From assembly GCA_038232655.1 (NCBI GenBank), contig JBBSNM010000059.1, forward strand, positions 1 through 17,080: 17,080 nt of DNA. The letters are read 5' to 3'. Shown piece by piece: positions 6,375-14,621 of the stretch. How positions within the stretch are numbered: position 1 is the first letter of the stretch; each line of letters opens with the position of its first letter. The notes under the pieces are model-generated. The model did not search any database, had not been told where the DNA came from, and saw nothing but the letters and a program-made list of their open reading frames with translations. Source of the DNA: JACCVL01 sp038232655 (GTDB lineage: Bacteria; Actinomycetota; Actinomycetes; Propionibacteriales; Nocardioidaceae). A program made the translations under genes and the position numbers.

Positions 6375-7400
6375 TCAGGCCCGCTGGATCTGGGTGAAGC
6401 TGAGCTCGACCGGGGTCTCCCGGCCGAAGATTTCCACCAGCGCCTTGACGCGCTGGGCATCGACGTTGATCTCGGTGATGGTGGCGTGCAGGGTGGCGAA
6501 CGGGCCGTCGACGACCATGACGGAGTCGCCGGTCGCGAAGTCGTCGAACTCGACCTTGGCGGCCTTCTTGGGCTGGTCGGGGGTGCCGACCTGGGCCACG
6601 GCGGCGGCCTCGGCCTCCACCGCCGGAGCGAGCATGGACTCGACCTCCGACAGGCTGAGGGGGACCGGCTGGTGGCTGTGGCCGACGAACCCGGTGACCG
6701 ACGGCGTGTGCCGCACCGCGGCCCAGGACTCGTCGGTCAGATCCATCCGTACGAGCACGTAACCCGGGAGCACGGTTCGCTTGACCAGCCGACGTTGACC
6801 GTTCTTGATCTCGGCGACCTCCTCGACGGGGACCTTCACCTCGTAGATGAAGTCCTCCATGTTCAGCGAGGTCATGCGGCTCTCGACGTTGGCTTTCACC
6901 CTGTTCTCCATGCCGGAGTAGGTGTGCACGACGTACCAATCACCGGGCTGCGACCACAGCAAGTCGCGGAAGTCCTGCATCGGGTCACCCGGCGCGTCGA
7001 TGTCGGGCGCCTCGTCGACGCTGGCGGCGTCGGGGTCGGGGTCGGGGTCGGGGTCAGCCGCGTCGGCCTGCGCGTCCGCCACGGCATCGAGAGCGGCCTG
7101 CGGGGAGTCGTCGGCCGCAGCGACCTCGGCGTCGGCAGCAGCGTCCGGCGCCGCCACCTCGTCCACGCCGACGCCCGACAGCGGCGCCGCGGCGGTGTCG
7201 TCCGCGGCAGCATCGGCAACCTCCTGCGAGGTGGCGTCGCCGAGGAGGGCCTGCACCTCGGCCGCCAGCTCGACGTCGGCGGCGGCGGCGTCGACGCCGG
7301 TCTCGACCTCGGCCACCTCCACGTCCTGCTCGAGGTCACCCGCGGAGTCGGCGGGGTCGCTGCCGAGGGGCTCGTCGGTCTCGGGGAACTGCTCGGACAC
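6375..7400 (-). CDS. nusG: Transcription elongation/antitermination factor NusG with long acidic N-terminal extension
   Basis: NusG binds RNA polymerase and links it to Rho or to the ribosome. The start is taken as GTG at 7398-7400 (VSEQFPETDEP) with GGAG 6 nt upstream; a further in-frame ATG at 7457 lacks support. The protein has 341 residues. Residues 1-150 are a disordered Ala/Asp/Glu-rich extension with a DPDPDPDPD run near residues 117-124. The NGN domain runs from about 154 (DWYVVHTYSGMENRVKAN) to 260. The KOW domain is at about 285-341 (GDSVMVVDGPFATLHATI to VEIFGRETPVELSF). Actinobacterial NusG often has an acidic N-terminal extension, and this one looks long. It is preceded by secE with a 112-nt gap. 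Confidence 0.96.
   Translation of the reverse strand: MSEQFPETDEPLGSDPADSAGDLEQDVEVAEVETGVDAAAADVELAAEVQALLGDATSQEVADAAADDTAAAPLSGVGVDEVAAPDAAADAEVAAADDSPQAALDAVADAQADAADPDPDPDPDAASVDEAPDIDAPGDPMQDFRDLLWSQPGDWYVVHTYSGMENRVKANVESRMTSLNMEDFIYEVKVPVEEVAEIKNGQRRLVKRTVLPGYVLVRMDLTDESWAAVRHTPSVTGFVGHSHQPVPLSLSEVESMLAPAVEAEAAAVAQVGTPDQPKKAAKVEFDDFATGDSVMVVDGPFATLHATITEINVDAQRVKALVEIFGRETPVELSFTQIQRA
7032..7053 (+). repeat. GGGGTC hexamer run, G-quadruplex motif in nusG
   Basis: Four GGGG runs, each separated by TC, lie on the plus strand, which is the nusG template strand. They encode the Asp-Pro dipeptide run of the NusG extension. The pattern fits the canonical intramolecular G-quadruplex rule with very short loops. 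Confidence 0.85.
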
Positions 7401-7512
7401 GTGGGTCTCCGTCACCGTTGTTCGAGGTCGACCCGGGGGTCGGCCGAGGGCTGTCATGGGTTCACGTTCGTGGGGCCTGCGGTGTCGCCGGCTGGCGGGG
7501 CACGTTCAGCCG

Positions 7513-7746
7513 TCAGGCGAAGATGGCAAACATCGCCTTCCCGTAGCCGAAGTCAAGCAGGGAGACGTAGGCCATCATCACCAGCACGAACACCAACACC
7601 ACAAAGAAGTACGTCACGACCTGCTGTTGCGTGGGCCAGACGACCTTGCGCAGCTCGGCGACCACCTGGCGCAGGAACAGCCCCGGTGGCGTGCGCTTGG
7701 GCCCACTGTCACTGCTCACGGGCGTCGTCGAGCGGGTGTCGCTCAC
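7513..7746 (-). CDS. secE: Preprotein translocase subunit SecE
   Basis: A small essential subunit of the SecYEG channel. It has 77 residues, with the single-helix form usual in Gram-positive bacteria. An amphipathic stretch with the SecE signature (FLRQVVAELRKVVWPTQQQV) precedes one membrane helix (about residues 44-63, VTYFFVVLVFVLVMMAYVSL). The start is GTG at 7744-7746 with AGGTGA 4 nt upstream. The longer frame upstream would run through the tRNA-Trp gene and is rejected. tRNA-Trp lies 47 nt upstream and nusG follows. Confidence 0.96.
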   Translation of the reverse strand: MSDTRSTTPVSSDSGPKRTPPGLFLRQVVAELRKVVWPTQQQVVTYFFVVLVFVLVMMAYVSLLDFGYGKAMFAIFA

Positions 7747-7793
7747 GATGTCACCTGTCTTCACGTCGGCTGCGGTTCGGTCCGTGCTCCTCG

Positions 7794-7866
7794 CAGGGCA
7801 CGAGGGACTCGAACCCCCAACCTTCGGTTTTGGAGACCGATGCTCTGCCAGTTGAGCTAGTGCCCT
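7794..7866 (-). tRNA. tRNA-Trp (CCA anticodon)
   Basis: A complete cloverleaf of 73 nt. The acceptor arm AGGGCAC/GTGCCCT has discriminator G. The D arm is GCTC...GAGC. The anticodon stem TCGGT/ACCGA has loop CTCCAAA (anticodon CCA), and the T arm is GGGGG-TTCGAGT-CCCTC. The 3' CCA is not encoded. It lies directly upstream of secE, a common actinobacterial order. Confidence 0.98.
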
Positions 7867-7940
7867 AGGTGGCGGAGGTGCGACCCGACGGCGCCGGCTT
7901 CTGGGCGTGCCAGTACCGGGGTGCTTCCACCAAGTTCTGA

Positions 7941-7971
7941 AGTGTACGCGCAGCCGCCTGGCCGCGTCGAA
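7941..7971 (-). promoter_or_regulatory. Possible promoter for tRNA-Trp-secE-nusG
   Basis: On the minus strand TTCGAC (7971-7966) and TACACT (7946-7941) are separated by 19 nt. The -10 is good and the spacing is long. The start would lie about 65 nt before the tRNA. The divergent gap 7867-8048 must also hold the aminotransferase promoter, for which I see no clear candidate. Confidence 0.35.
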
Positions 7972-8048
7972 CCCACGGTGCGGCATCGGCTGGTCGCCAC
8001 CGAGAGCACCGGTGACCCGCAACAGTCACTGCTGACACGATGGTGTGC

Positions 8049-9278
8049 ATGTCTGAGCAGACGACCTCCCCCCCGCTCCCCGCCAACCGCGTGTCCGCCC
8101 GCATCGCCGGGATCGGCGAATCGGCGACGCTCGCGGTGGATGCCAAGGCCAAGGCCCTGAAGGCCGACGGTCGCCCCGTCATCGGCTTCGGTGCCGGCGA
8201 ACCCGACTTCGCCACCCCCGACCCGATCGTGCAGGCAGCCGTCGATGCCTGCCGGGACCCTCGCAACCACCGCTACTCCCCCGCTGGTGGGCTGCCCGAG
8301 CTCAAGCAGGCGATCGTCGCCAAGACCGCCCGTGACAGCGGGCTCGAGCTCACCGCCGGGCAGGTGCTGGTCACCAACGGCGGCAAGCAGGCCGTCTACG
8401 AGGTCTTTGCCACCCTGCTCGACCCCGGCGACGAGGTGCTGCTGCCGGCGCCGTACTGGACGACCTATCCCGAGTCGATCCGGCTGGCCGGCGGTGTCCC
8501 GGTCGACGTGTTGGCCGACGAGACGCAGGACTACCTGGTGAGCGTCGAGCAACTCGAGGCGGCGCGCACGCCACGGACGAAGGTGCTGCTGTTCTGCTCG
8601 CCGTCCAACCCGACCGGCGCTGTCTACCCGCCCGAGCAGGTGGCCGCGATCGGGCGGTGGGCGGTCGAGCACGGCCTGTGGGTGGTCACGGACGAGATTT
8701 ACGAGCATCTGGTCTACGACGGCGCCGAGGCGGTGTCGATGCCGGTGGCCGTACCGGGGCTCGCAGATCGCTGCGTCGTGGTCAACGGGGTGGCCAAGAC
8801 CTACGCCATGACCGGCTGGCGGGTCGGCTGGGTAGCCGGCCCGGCCGATGTGGTCAAGGCGGCCACCAACCTGCAGTCGCACGCGACGTCCAATGTCTGC
8901 AACGTGGCGCAGCGGGCGGCCATCGCGGCGTTGAACGGCGACCTGGACGCCGTCGCGGACATGCGGGCCGCCTTCGACCGGCGACGGCGCACGATCGTCG
9001 AGAGGCTCAACGCCATCGATGGGCTGACCTGTCCCACGCCCAGTGGCGCCTTCTACGTCTACCCGGCGGTCGGGGGCCTGCTCGGACGAGAGGTCGGCGG
9101 GGTGGTGCCGCAGACCTCGGCCGAGCTCGCCGAGGTCATCCTGGATCAGGTGGAGGTGGCGGTCGTGCCGGGTGAGGCGTTCGGCTCCCCCGGCTACCTG
9201 CGGCTGTCGTACGCCCTCGGTGACGACGACCTGGTGGCGGGTGCGACTCGGCTACAGCAGCTGCTCGGCGGCCGGTGA
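8049..9278 (+). CDS. aspC: PLP-dependent aminotransferase, aspartate aminotransferase type
   Basis: A fold-type I aminotransferase, probably aspartate/2-oxoglutarate. It has 409 residues from the ATG at 8049 (MSEQTTSPPLPANRVSARI); the ATG at 8040 adds only three residues and neither has a clear ribosome binding site. Motifs: GAGEPDFATP near residue 48; NGGKQAVYE for cofactor phosphate; PAPYWTTYPE with Trp137; SPSNPTGAVY with Asn187; TDEIYEHLVY with Asp215 and Tyr218; and GVAKTYAMTGWRVGW with Lys250 as the Schiff-base lysine. The carboxylate-binding Arg is in GYLRLSYALG. Its stop overlaps the start of the downstream deaminase by 4 nt, so the two are translationally coupled. The same gene is near secE in streptomycetes. 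Confidence 0.92.
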   Translation: MSEQTTSPPLPANRVSARIAGIGESATLAVDAKAKALKADGRPVIGFGAGEPDFATPDPIVQAAVDACRDPRNHRYSPAGGLPELKQAIVAKTARDSGLELTAGQVLVTNGGKQAVYEVFATLLDPGDEVLLPAPYWTTYPESIRLAGGVPVDVLADETQDYLVSVEQLEAARTPRTKVLLFCSPSNPTGAVYPPEQVAAIGRWAVEHGLWVVTDEIYEHLVYDGAEAVSMPVAVPGLADRCVVVNGVAKTYAMTGWRVGWVAGPADVVKAATNLQSHATSNVCNVAQRAAIAALNGDLDAVADMRAAFDRRRRTIVERLNAIDGLTCPTPSGAFYVYPAVGGLLGREVGGVVPQTSAELAEVILDQVEVAVVPGEAFGSPGYLRLSYALGDDDLVAGATRLQQLLGGR

Positions 9279-10298
9279 GCGAGCACCGCCGGCCGCTGCG
9301 CGCACTGCCCAAGGCGCACCTGCACCTGCACTTCACGGGCGCTATGCGCCACCAGACGCTGCTGGAGCTCGCCGACCGGGACGGGATCCGGCTGCCGGCC
9401 GCGCTGCGCGAGCAGTGGCCGCCGCAGCTGTCGACCGCCGACGAGAAGGGCTGGTTCCGGTTCCAGCGGCTCTACGACGTTGCCCGGTCGGTGCTGCGCA
9501 CCGAGGACGACGTGCGCCGACTGGTGCGCGAGGCCGCCGAGGACGACGTGGCCGACGGCTGCGGCTGGACCGAGATCCAGGTGGACCCGTCCGGGTACGG
9601 CGCGCGCTTCGGCGGCGTCACCGCGTTCACCGACCTGGTTCTCGACGCCGTCGCCGATGCCCGGCAGGCCACCGGGCTCGAGCTGGCGGTGGTGATCGCT
9701 GCCAACCGCACCCGGCACCCGCTGGACGCCCGGCTGCTCGCCCGGCTGGCCGCGCAGTACGCCGGGCGGGGGGTGGTCGGCTTCGGCCTGTCCAACGACG
9801 AGCGCCGGGGCACTACGGCGGACTTCGCGGCGGCCTTCCGCATCGCCCGCCGCGCCGGCCTGGCCAGCCTCCCCCACGCCGGCGAGCTGCGCGGGGCGGG
9901 CAGCGTCGCCTCCTGCCTGCACGAGCTGCGTCCCGACCGGCTCGGTCACGGCGTGCGCAGCGTCGAGGACCCGGCCGTGCTGCAGCGGGTGGTCGACACG
10001 GGGGTGGCGCTCGAGGTGTGCCCGGTGTCCAACGTGGCGCTCGGTGTCTACGCCACCATCGAGGAGGTGCCCGTGCCCGAGCTGATAGCCGCCGGGGTGC
10101 CGGTGGCCCTCGGCGCCGACGACCCGCTGCTGTTCGGGTCGCGGCTGGCCGGCCAGTACGCGGTAGTGCGGGCGGCGCACGGCCTCGACGACGACGCACT
10201 CGCCGAGCTGGCCCGGATGTCGGTGCGCAGCTCGCTGGCTCCCAACGACGTGCGCGCCCGGCTGCTCGCCGGCGTCGATGCGTGGCTCGACGACGCCA

Positions 10299-11322
<1,024 letters not shown>

Positions 11323-11330
<8 letters not shown>

Positions 11331-11781
11331 CGACGCGGTCACCGGAGACCGGACCGAGCAGCACCGAGGCCCGGGCCTGGCCGAGCACCGACGTCTCGCC
11401 GCAGGTGACGCCGAGGCGCACCGGGGCGACGCCGTCCTCGATCGCGCCGACGGTGCCCCGCACGTCCACCGTGACGCCGGCGTCGTCGTCGGGGACCACG
11501 ACCGGGCGGGTGAACCGGACCCCGTACTCGGTGACCCGGGCGGGGTCGCCGGCCCAGGCGGCCAGGGCCCGGGCGCCGAGCGCCATCGTGATCATGCCGT
11601 GCGCCACCACGCCGGGCAGGCCGACGGCGCTCGCGGCGCGGTCGGACCAGTGGATCGGGTTGTGGTCACCGCTGGCGCCGGCATAGGCGACCAGGTCGGC
11701 GCGGGTGATGCGGTAGGTCTGCGTCGGCAGCTCGGTCCCCTCGACCCAGTCGGGGGGCGCCGGCTGCTGGTCCGCGCTCAC
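11323..11781 (-). CDS. MaoC-family dehydratase, HadB-like
   Basis: A 152-residue hot-dog-fold protein starting with GTG at 11779-11781 in a 4-nt GTGA overlap with the gene before it. The hydratase-2 signature is visible (YAGASGDHNPIHWSDRAASAVGLPG, with catalytic-type Asp and His), followed by VVAHGMITMAL. By position it matches HadB of the mycobacterial hadAB pair, which dehydrates 3-hydroxyacyl-ACP in mycolate synthesis. There is no hadC here, and many actinobacteria without mycolates keep this pair, so the substrate is unknown. It likely forms a heterodimer with the product of 11778-12236. Confidence 0.88.
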
Positions 11782-12236
11782 GAGCCGTCTCCGGCCGGCG
11801 CGCGATGCGCGAGCGTGGCGTACGCCGTGCAGACGTGCTCGCCGGCCGTGGTGGCGACGTCGCTGCGGGTCGCGATCAGGTCGGTGCCGGCGGCTTGACG
11901 TACCGACTCGACGGTCAACGTGGCCGCGAGCACGTCACCGGCGTAAACCGGCCGCCGGGCCACGAAGCGCTGCCCCGCATGCACCACGTTGCGCAGCTCG
12001 ATGCCGACACCGGGATCGGTCATGAACGCCGTCATCGCCTCGAAGGCGACGACGATCGGGAACGTCGGTGGCGCCGGCAGGTCGCGGTGCCCGCGGCCGA
12101 GGGCGACGTCGATGTCGTGGTGCACCGGGTCGTCCTCGCCGATCGCAGCGGCAAAGCGCGACACCTCGTGCCGGCTCACGTCGTGCGCCGCCGTCGCCGG
12201 GAAGCTCCGACCGGCCAGCGTGGGGTCGAGGGGCAC
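11778..12236 (-). CDS. MaoC-family dehydratase N-terminal-type protein, HadA-like
   Basis: A 152-residue hot-dog-fold protein, starting at GTG 12236, 6 nt after the rpmG stop. It begins MPLDPTLAGRSFPATAAHDVSRHEVSRFAAAIGEDDP and contains PAPPTFPIVVAFEAM, then VVHAGQRFVARRPVYAGD, as in the FAS1-like dehydratase domain. It lacks the full D-x(4)-H hydratase motif of its partner, as HadA does, so it is probably the substrate-binding, non-catalytic half of a heterodimer. It is coupled to the next gene by a 4-nt overlap. Confidence 0.86.
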   Translation of the reverse strand: MPLDPTLAGRSFPATAAHDVSRHEVSRFAAAIGEDDPVHHDIDVALGRGHRDLPAPPTFPIVVAFEAMTAFMTDPGVGIELRNVVHAGQRFVARRPVYAGDVLAATLTVESVRQAAGTDLIATRSDVATTAGEHVCTAYATLAHRAPAGDGS

Positions 12237-12242
12237 CGGGGG

Positions 12243-12410
12243 TCAGCGGGTCTCGCGGTGCACCGTGTGCCGCTTGTCGCGGGGGCAGTACTTCGACAGC
12301 TCGAGGCGGTCGGGATCGTTGCGCCGGTTCTTCTTGGTGATGTAGTTGCGCTCCTTGCACTCGGTGCAAGCCAGCGTGATCTTGGGGCGGACGTCGGTGC
12401 TCTTTGCCAC
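12243..12410 (-). CDS. rpmG: 50S ribosomal protein L33 with an altered zinc ribbon
   Basis: A 55-residue L33 starting at GTG 12408-12410 (VAKSTDVRPKITLACTECKERNY) with GAAGGC upstream; a longer frame from 12497 runs into tRNA-Met. The C-terminus HRETR is canonical. The zinc ribbon usually has two CxxC pairs. The first is intact (Cys15, Cys18), but the second reads CPRD (Cys42, Asp45), with codon GAC at 12276-12278. Asp45 or nearby His48 might act as the fourth ligand. It lies in a run with the MaoC pair and murB, and tRNA-Met is 54 nt upstream. Confidence 0.96.
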   Translation of the reverse strand: MAKSTDVRPKITLACTECKERNYITKKNRRNDPDRLELSKYCPRDKRHTVHRETR

Positions 12411-12464
12411 GATGCTGCCTTCGGTAGCGGGGGACGTGCGGGGGTGCACACGTCGAACGGTGCG

Positions 12465-12538
12465 TAGCGGGGGCGGGACTCGAACCCGCGACACCACGAT
12501 TATGAGCCGTGTGCTCTGACCGCCTGAGCTACCCCGCC
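12465..12538 (-). tRNA. tRNA-Met, elongator (CAT anticodon)
   Basis: A 74-nt cloverleaf. The acceptor GGCGGGG/CCCCGCT has a G-U first pair and discriminator A. The anticodon stem CACGG/TCGTG has loop CTCATAA, and the T arm is GCGGG-TTCGAGT-CCCGC. It lacks the three G-C pairs of initiator tRNA in the anticodon stem, so it is elongator. It lies 54 nt upstream of rpmG on the same strand. Confidence 0.97.
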
Positions 12539-12598
12539 GCCGGGGCCGAACCCCCGAGCCGTACGCCTCGGCGCACCGCGCGGGTGGACAGCACCCAG

Positions 12599-12671
12599 AG
12601 CCCCTTTACGGAATCGAACCGTAGACCTTCTCCTTACCATGGAGACGCTCTGCCGACTGAGCTAAAGGGGC
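12599..12671 (-). tRNA. tRNA-Thr (GGT anticodon)
   Basis: A 73-nt cloverleaf. The acceptor is GCCCCTT/AAGGGGC with discriminator T. The anticodon stem TCTCC/GGAGA has loop ATGGTAA, and the T arm is TACGG-TTCGATT-CCGTA. It lies 60 nt upstream of tRNA-Met. A TAGTCT -10-like element sits just upstream (about 12685), but the -35 is unclear. Confidence 0.97.
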
Positions 12672-12742
12672 AAGCGACGCACGAGACTACACGCGGCCCC
12701 GGGCGGTGGAGAAATCGCGCCCGCATCGCCGCCGGCCTACTA

Positions 12743-12769
12743 GAAGGGCCCGGCAGGACCGGGCCCTTC
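12743..12769 (-). terminator. Perfect 11-bp hairpin after tRNA-Tyr
   Basis: GAAGGGCCCGG (12743-12753) and CCGGGCCCTTC (12759-12769) pair without mismatch around a 5-nt loop, 5 nt after the tRNA-Tyr 3' end. The following sequence is not U-rich. It is probably the tRNA-Tyr terminator or a processing structure that separates it from tRNA-Thr. Confidence 0.6.
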
Positions 12770-12774
12770 GGCGG

Positions 12775-12856
12775 TGGCAGGTGCAGGATTCGAACCTGCG
12801 AAGGCTGTGCCGGCTGATTTACAGTCAGCTCCCTTTGGCCGCTCGGGCAACCTGCC
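12775..12856 (-). tRNA. tRNA-Tyr (GTA anticodon)
   Basis: An 82-nt class II tRNA. The acceptor is GGCAGGT/ACCTGCC with discriminator A. The anticodon stem GCTGA/TCAGC has loop CTGTAAA. A long variable arm and T arm GCAGG-TTCGAAT-CCTGC complete it. In Streptomyces coelicolor the tRNA-Tyr gene is the integration site of SLP1. Here the tRNA is intact and lies on the chromosome side of yajQ, about 640 nt from the integrase. Confidence 0.98.
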
Positions 12857-12913
12857 GGGCGCCCCCCGCGCGCACCTGGCAAACCGGCGTGCACCACGAG
12901 TTGGGCGGGGAGC

Positions 12914-12943
12914 ACAATAGCGCAGGCTGCAGCCAACAGCCCC
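12914..12943 (-). promoter_or_regulatory. Possible tRNA-Tyr promoter in the tRNA-Tyr/yajQ gap
   Basis: On the minus strand TATTGT (12919-12914) is a fair -10, about 58 nt before the tRNA. The -35 region is GC-rich and unclear. The 117-nt divergent gap must also drive yajQ; I see no convincing yajQ promoter. Confidence 0.25.
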
Positions 12944-12973
12944 ACCGCCGGGGCCCGACCAGAGGGAGGCATC

Positions 12974-13468
12974 GTGGCCGGCGACTCGAGCTTCGACATC
13001 GTGAGCAAGGTGGACCGCCAGGAGGTCGACAACGCGCTGAACCAGACCCAGCGGGAGATATCGCAGCGCTTCGACTTCAAGCACACCGGCGCCGCGATCG
13101 ACTGGCAGGGCGAGCTGGGGGTGGAGATCTCGGCGAACGCCGAGGAGCGGGCGCTGGCGGTGCTCGACGTGTTCAAGCAGAAGCTGGTCAAGCGCAGCAT
13201 CTCGCTGAAGACCCTGGAGGCCGGCGAGCCCCGGCAGTCGGGCAAGGAGGTCAAGGTCAGCGCGTCGCTCAACCAGGGCATCAGCCAGGAGCAGGCCAAG
13301 AAGATCGGCAAGCTGATCCGCGACGACGGACCCAAGGGCGTCAAGGTGCAGGTGCAGGGCGACGAGCTGCGGGTATCGAGCAAGAAGCGCGACGACCTGC
13401 AGGATGTGATCGCGCTGGTCAAGGCGCAGGACTACGACTTCGCGGTGCAGTTCACCAACTACCGTTGA
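12974..13468 (+). CDS. yajQ: YajQ-family nucleotide-binding protein
   Basis: A 164-residue protein of the UPF0234/YajQ family, starting at GTG 12974 with AGGGAGG 4 nt upstream. It keeps the family pattern: SSFDIVSKVDRQEVDNALNQ at the N-terminus, RFDFKHTGAAIDW, then VFKQKLVKRSISLK and IGKLIRDDGPKGVKVQVQGDELRVSSKKRDDLQ, ending in VQFTNYR. Members bind nucleotides; the Xanthomonas homologue binds cyclic di-GMP. The role in actinobacteria is not settled. It is the last chromosomal gene before the mobile element and its 3' end is intact. Only 28 nt separate it from the convergent integrase gene. Confidence 0.94.
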   Translation: MAGDSSFDIVSKVDRQEVDNALNQTQREISQRFDFKHTGAAIDWQGELGVEISANAEERALAVLDVFKQKLVKRSISLKTLEAGEPRQSGKEVKVSASLNQGISQEQAKKIGKLIRDDGPKGVKVQVQGDELRVSSKKRDDLQDVIALVKAQDYDFAVQFTNYR

Positions 13469-13520
13469 TTCCGACCAGCGCACCACGTCTGACCTGCTAA
13501 GACACCGAACCCTGGTCGGC
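13441..13520. other. Predicted chromosome/element junction (candidate attachment site)
   Basis: The boundary between host gene yajQ and the element's integrase falls here; integrase genes usually lie next to their attachment site. The gap 13469-13496 is 28 nt. An 8-bp inverted repeat, CCGACCAG (13471-13478) and CTGGTCGG (13512-13519), brackets it and could be a recombinase arm or core site. The core cannot be defined because the other junction is outside the window. Confidence 0.35.
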
Positions 13521-14621
13521 TCGGGGCACAACGGGGGCACACGAGGCCGCCCCGAGCACGGCGTCGACCGCCTCGCGGGTGCGGTCCTCGGAGTCCGGCC
13601 ATAGGTGCGAGTACGTGTCCAGCGTCTCCGCCGCGGTGGCATGCCCGAGCCGCGCCTGCACCACCTTCACCGACTCCCCGTGCCGGATCAACAACGAGGC
13701 GTAGTAGTGCCGTAGTGAGTGAAACCCAGTCCCGGCTGGCAGACCCGCCCGTCGGACAGCGGGCGCCCAGGACTGCGCCCAGGTTGACCGCCAGATCGGA
13801 CTACCGCTCGACGTGGAGAACAACAGGCCCCACTCTCCCGGCTCGTACGCTGCGACGTGCGCCGCCAGCTCGTCGAGCACCACTTGAGGCAGCGGGACCA
13901 CTCGCACGCTCGCCTCAGTCTTGGGCGGCCCGAGCATCGGCCGGTGTCCGCTGACCGTGACGAGCTGCTGCTCCACCCTGACCTGTCGGCGCAGGAAGTC
14001 GACGTGCGCGCCGTCGAGGCCGAAGCACTCACCCTGCCGCAGCCCGGTGCCAGCCGCGAGCACGACCAGCGCCCGATAGCGCGGCGGCACCGCCTCCGCC
14101 AACGCCTGCACCCCCTCGGTGGGCAGCGGCTCCACCTTGGCCCTGGACCGCCGCGGCAGGGTGATCCCCACACACGGCGACGACGCGATCCGCCGGTCCC
14201 GCACCGCCGCCGCGAAGATCGCCGCCACCCTGCTGTAGACCACCGCCGTCGTGGTCGGTGCCAGCCGGCCAGACAGGCCCTTCACGAACGCCTGCACCTC
14301 GCTGGCCCGGACCGCCGCCAGCGGTCGGTCGCCGAGCACCGGCAGGACGTGCCGCCGTAGGTGCCGCTCCACAGTGTCGGCCGTCGAGGGTCGGTGCTGC
14401 TGGATGCTCGCCCACTCCAGCGCATACTCGGCGACCGTCAGCCGCCCGTCACCGGGCGCGATGTAGGTGCCGCGGAGCACGTCGGCCGCGACGGTCGTCT
14501 CGAACCTGTCGGCGTCTGACCGCTTGCCGAACGAGCGTTTACGCTGCCGCCCCTCCGGGTCGCGCCACCGAGCCACCCACGTCGTACGGCCGTCGCGCAC
14601 CCGCTTGTCGACACTAGCCAC
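13497..14621 (-). CDS. Tyrosine recombinase (integrase)
   Basis: A phage/ICE-type integrase that inserts and excises the element. The start is GTG at 14619-14621 with GAGGAGG 6-7 nt upstream; the ATG at 14642 has no such site. It has 374 residues. An arm-binding N-terminal domain (residues 4-45, RTTWVARWRDPEGRQRKRSF) is followed by a SAM-like core-binding domain (about 62-150) and the catalytic domain. The active site is complete: Arg195 (GTGLRQGE), Lys234 (PPKTEASVR), His301 and Arg304 (HSLRHYYAS), His327 (LGHATAAET) and Tyr337 (DTYSHLW). It overlaps the end of the XRE regulator gene by 8 nt, so the two are co-expressed from the regulator's promoter. Confidence 0.96.
   Translation of the reverse strand: MASVDKRVRDGRTTWVARWRDPEGRQRKRSFGKRSDADRFETTVAADVLRGTYIAPGDGRLTVAEYALEWASIQQHRPSTADTVERHLRRHVLPVLGDRPLAAVRASEVQAFVKGLSGRLAPTTTAVVYSRVAAIFAAAVRDRRIASSPCVGITLPRRSRAKVEPLPTEGVQALAEAVPPRYRALVVLAAGTGLRQGECFGLDGAHVDFLRRQVRVEQQLVTVSGHRPMLGPPKTEASVRVVPLPQVVLDELAAHVAAYEPGEWGLLFSTSSGSPIWRSTWAQSWAPAVRRAGLPAGTGFHSLRHYYASLLIRHGESVKVVQARLGHATAAETLDTYSHLWPDSEDRTREAVDAVLGAASCAPVVPRADQGSVS

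Noticed and set aside
5007..7868. Open frame of 953 codons on the plus strand
   Set aside because: It lies antisense to rplA, rplK, nusG, secE and tRNA-Trp. High GC makes long open antisense frames common, and its product has no recognisable domain.
7747..8022. Upstream extension of SecE to an ATG at 8022
   Set aside because: It runs through the tRNA-Trp gene, and GTG 7746 has a good ribosome binding site.
12775..12856. tRNA-Tyr as the element's attachment site
   Set aside because: The tRNA is complete, its 3' end points away from the element, and intact yajQ lies between it and the integrase.
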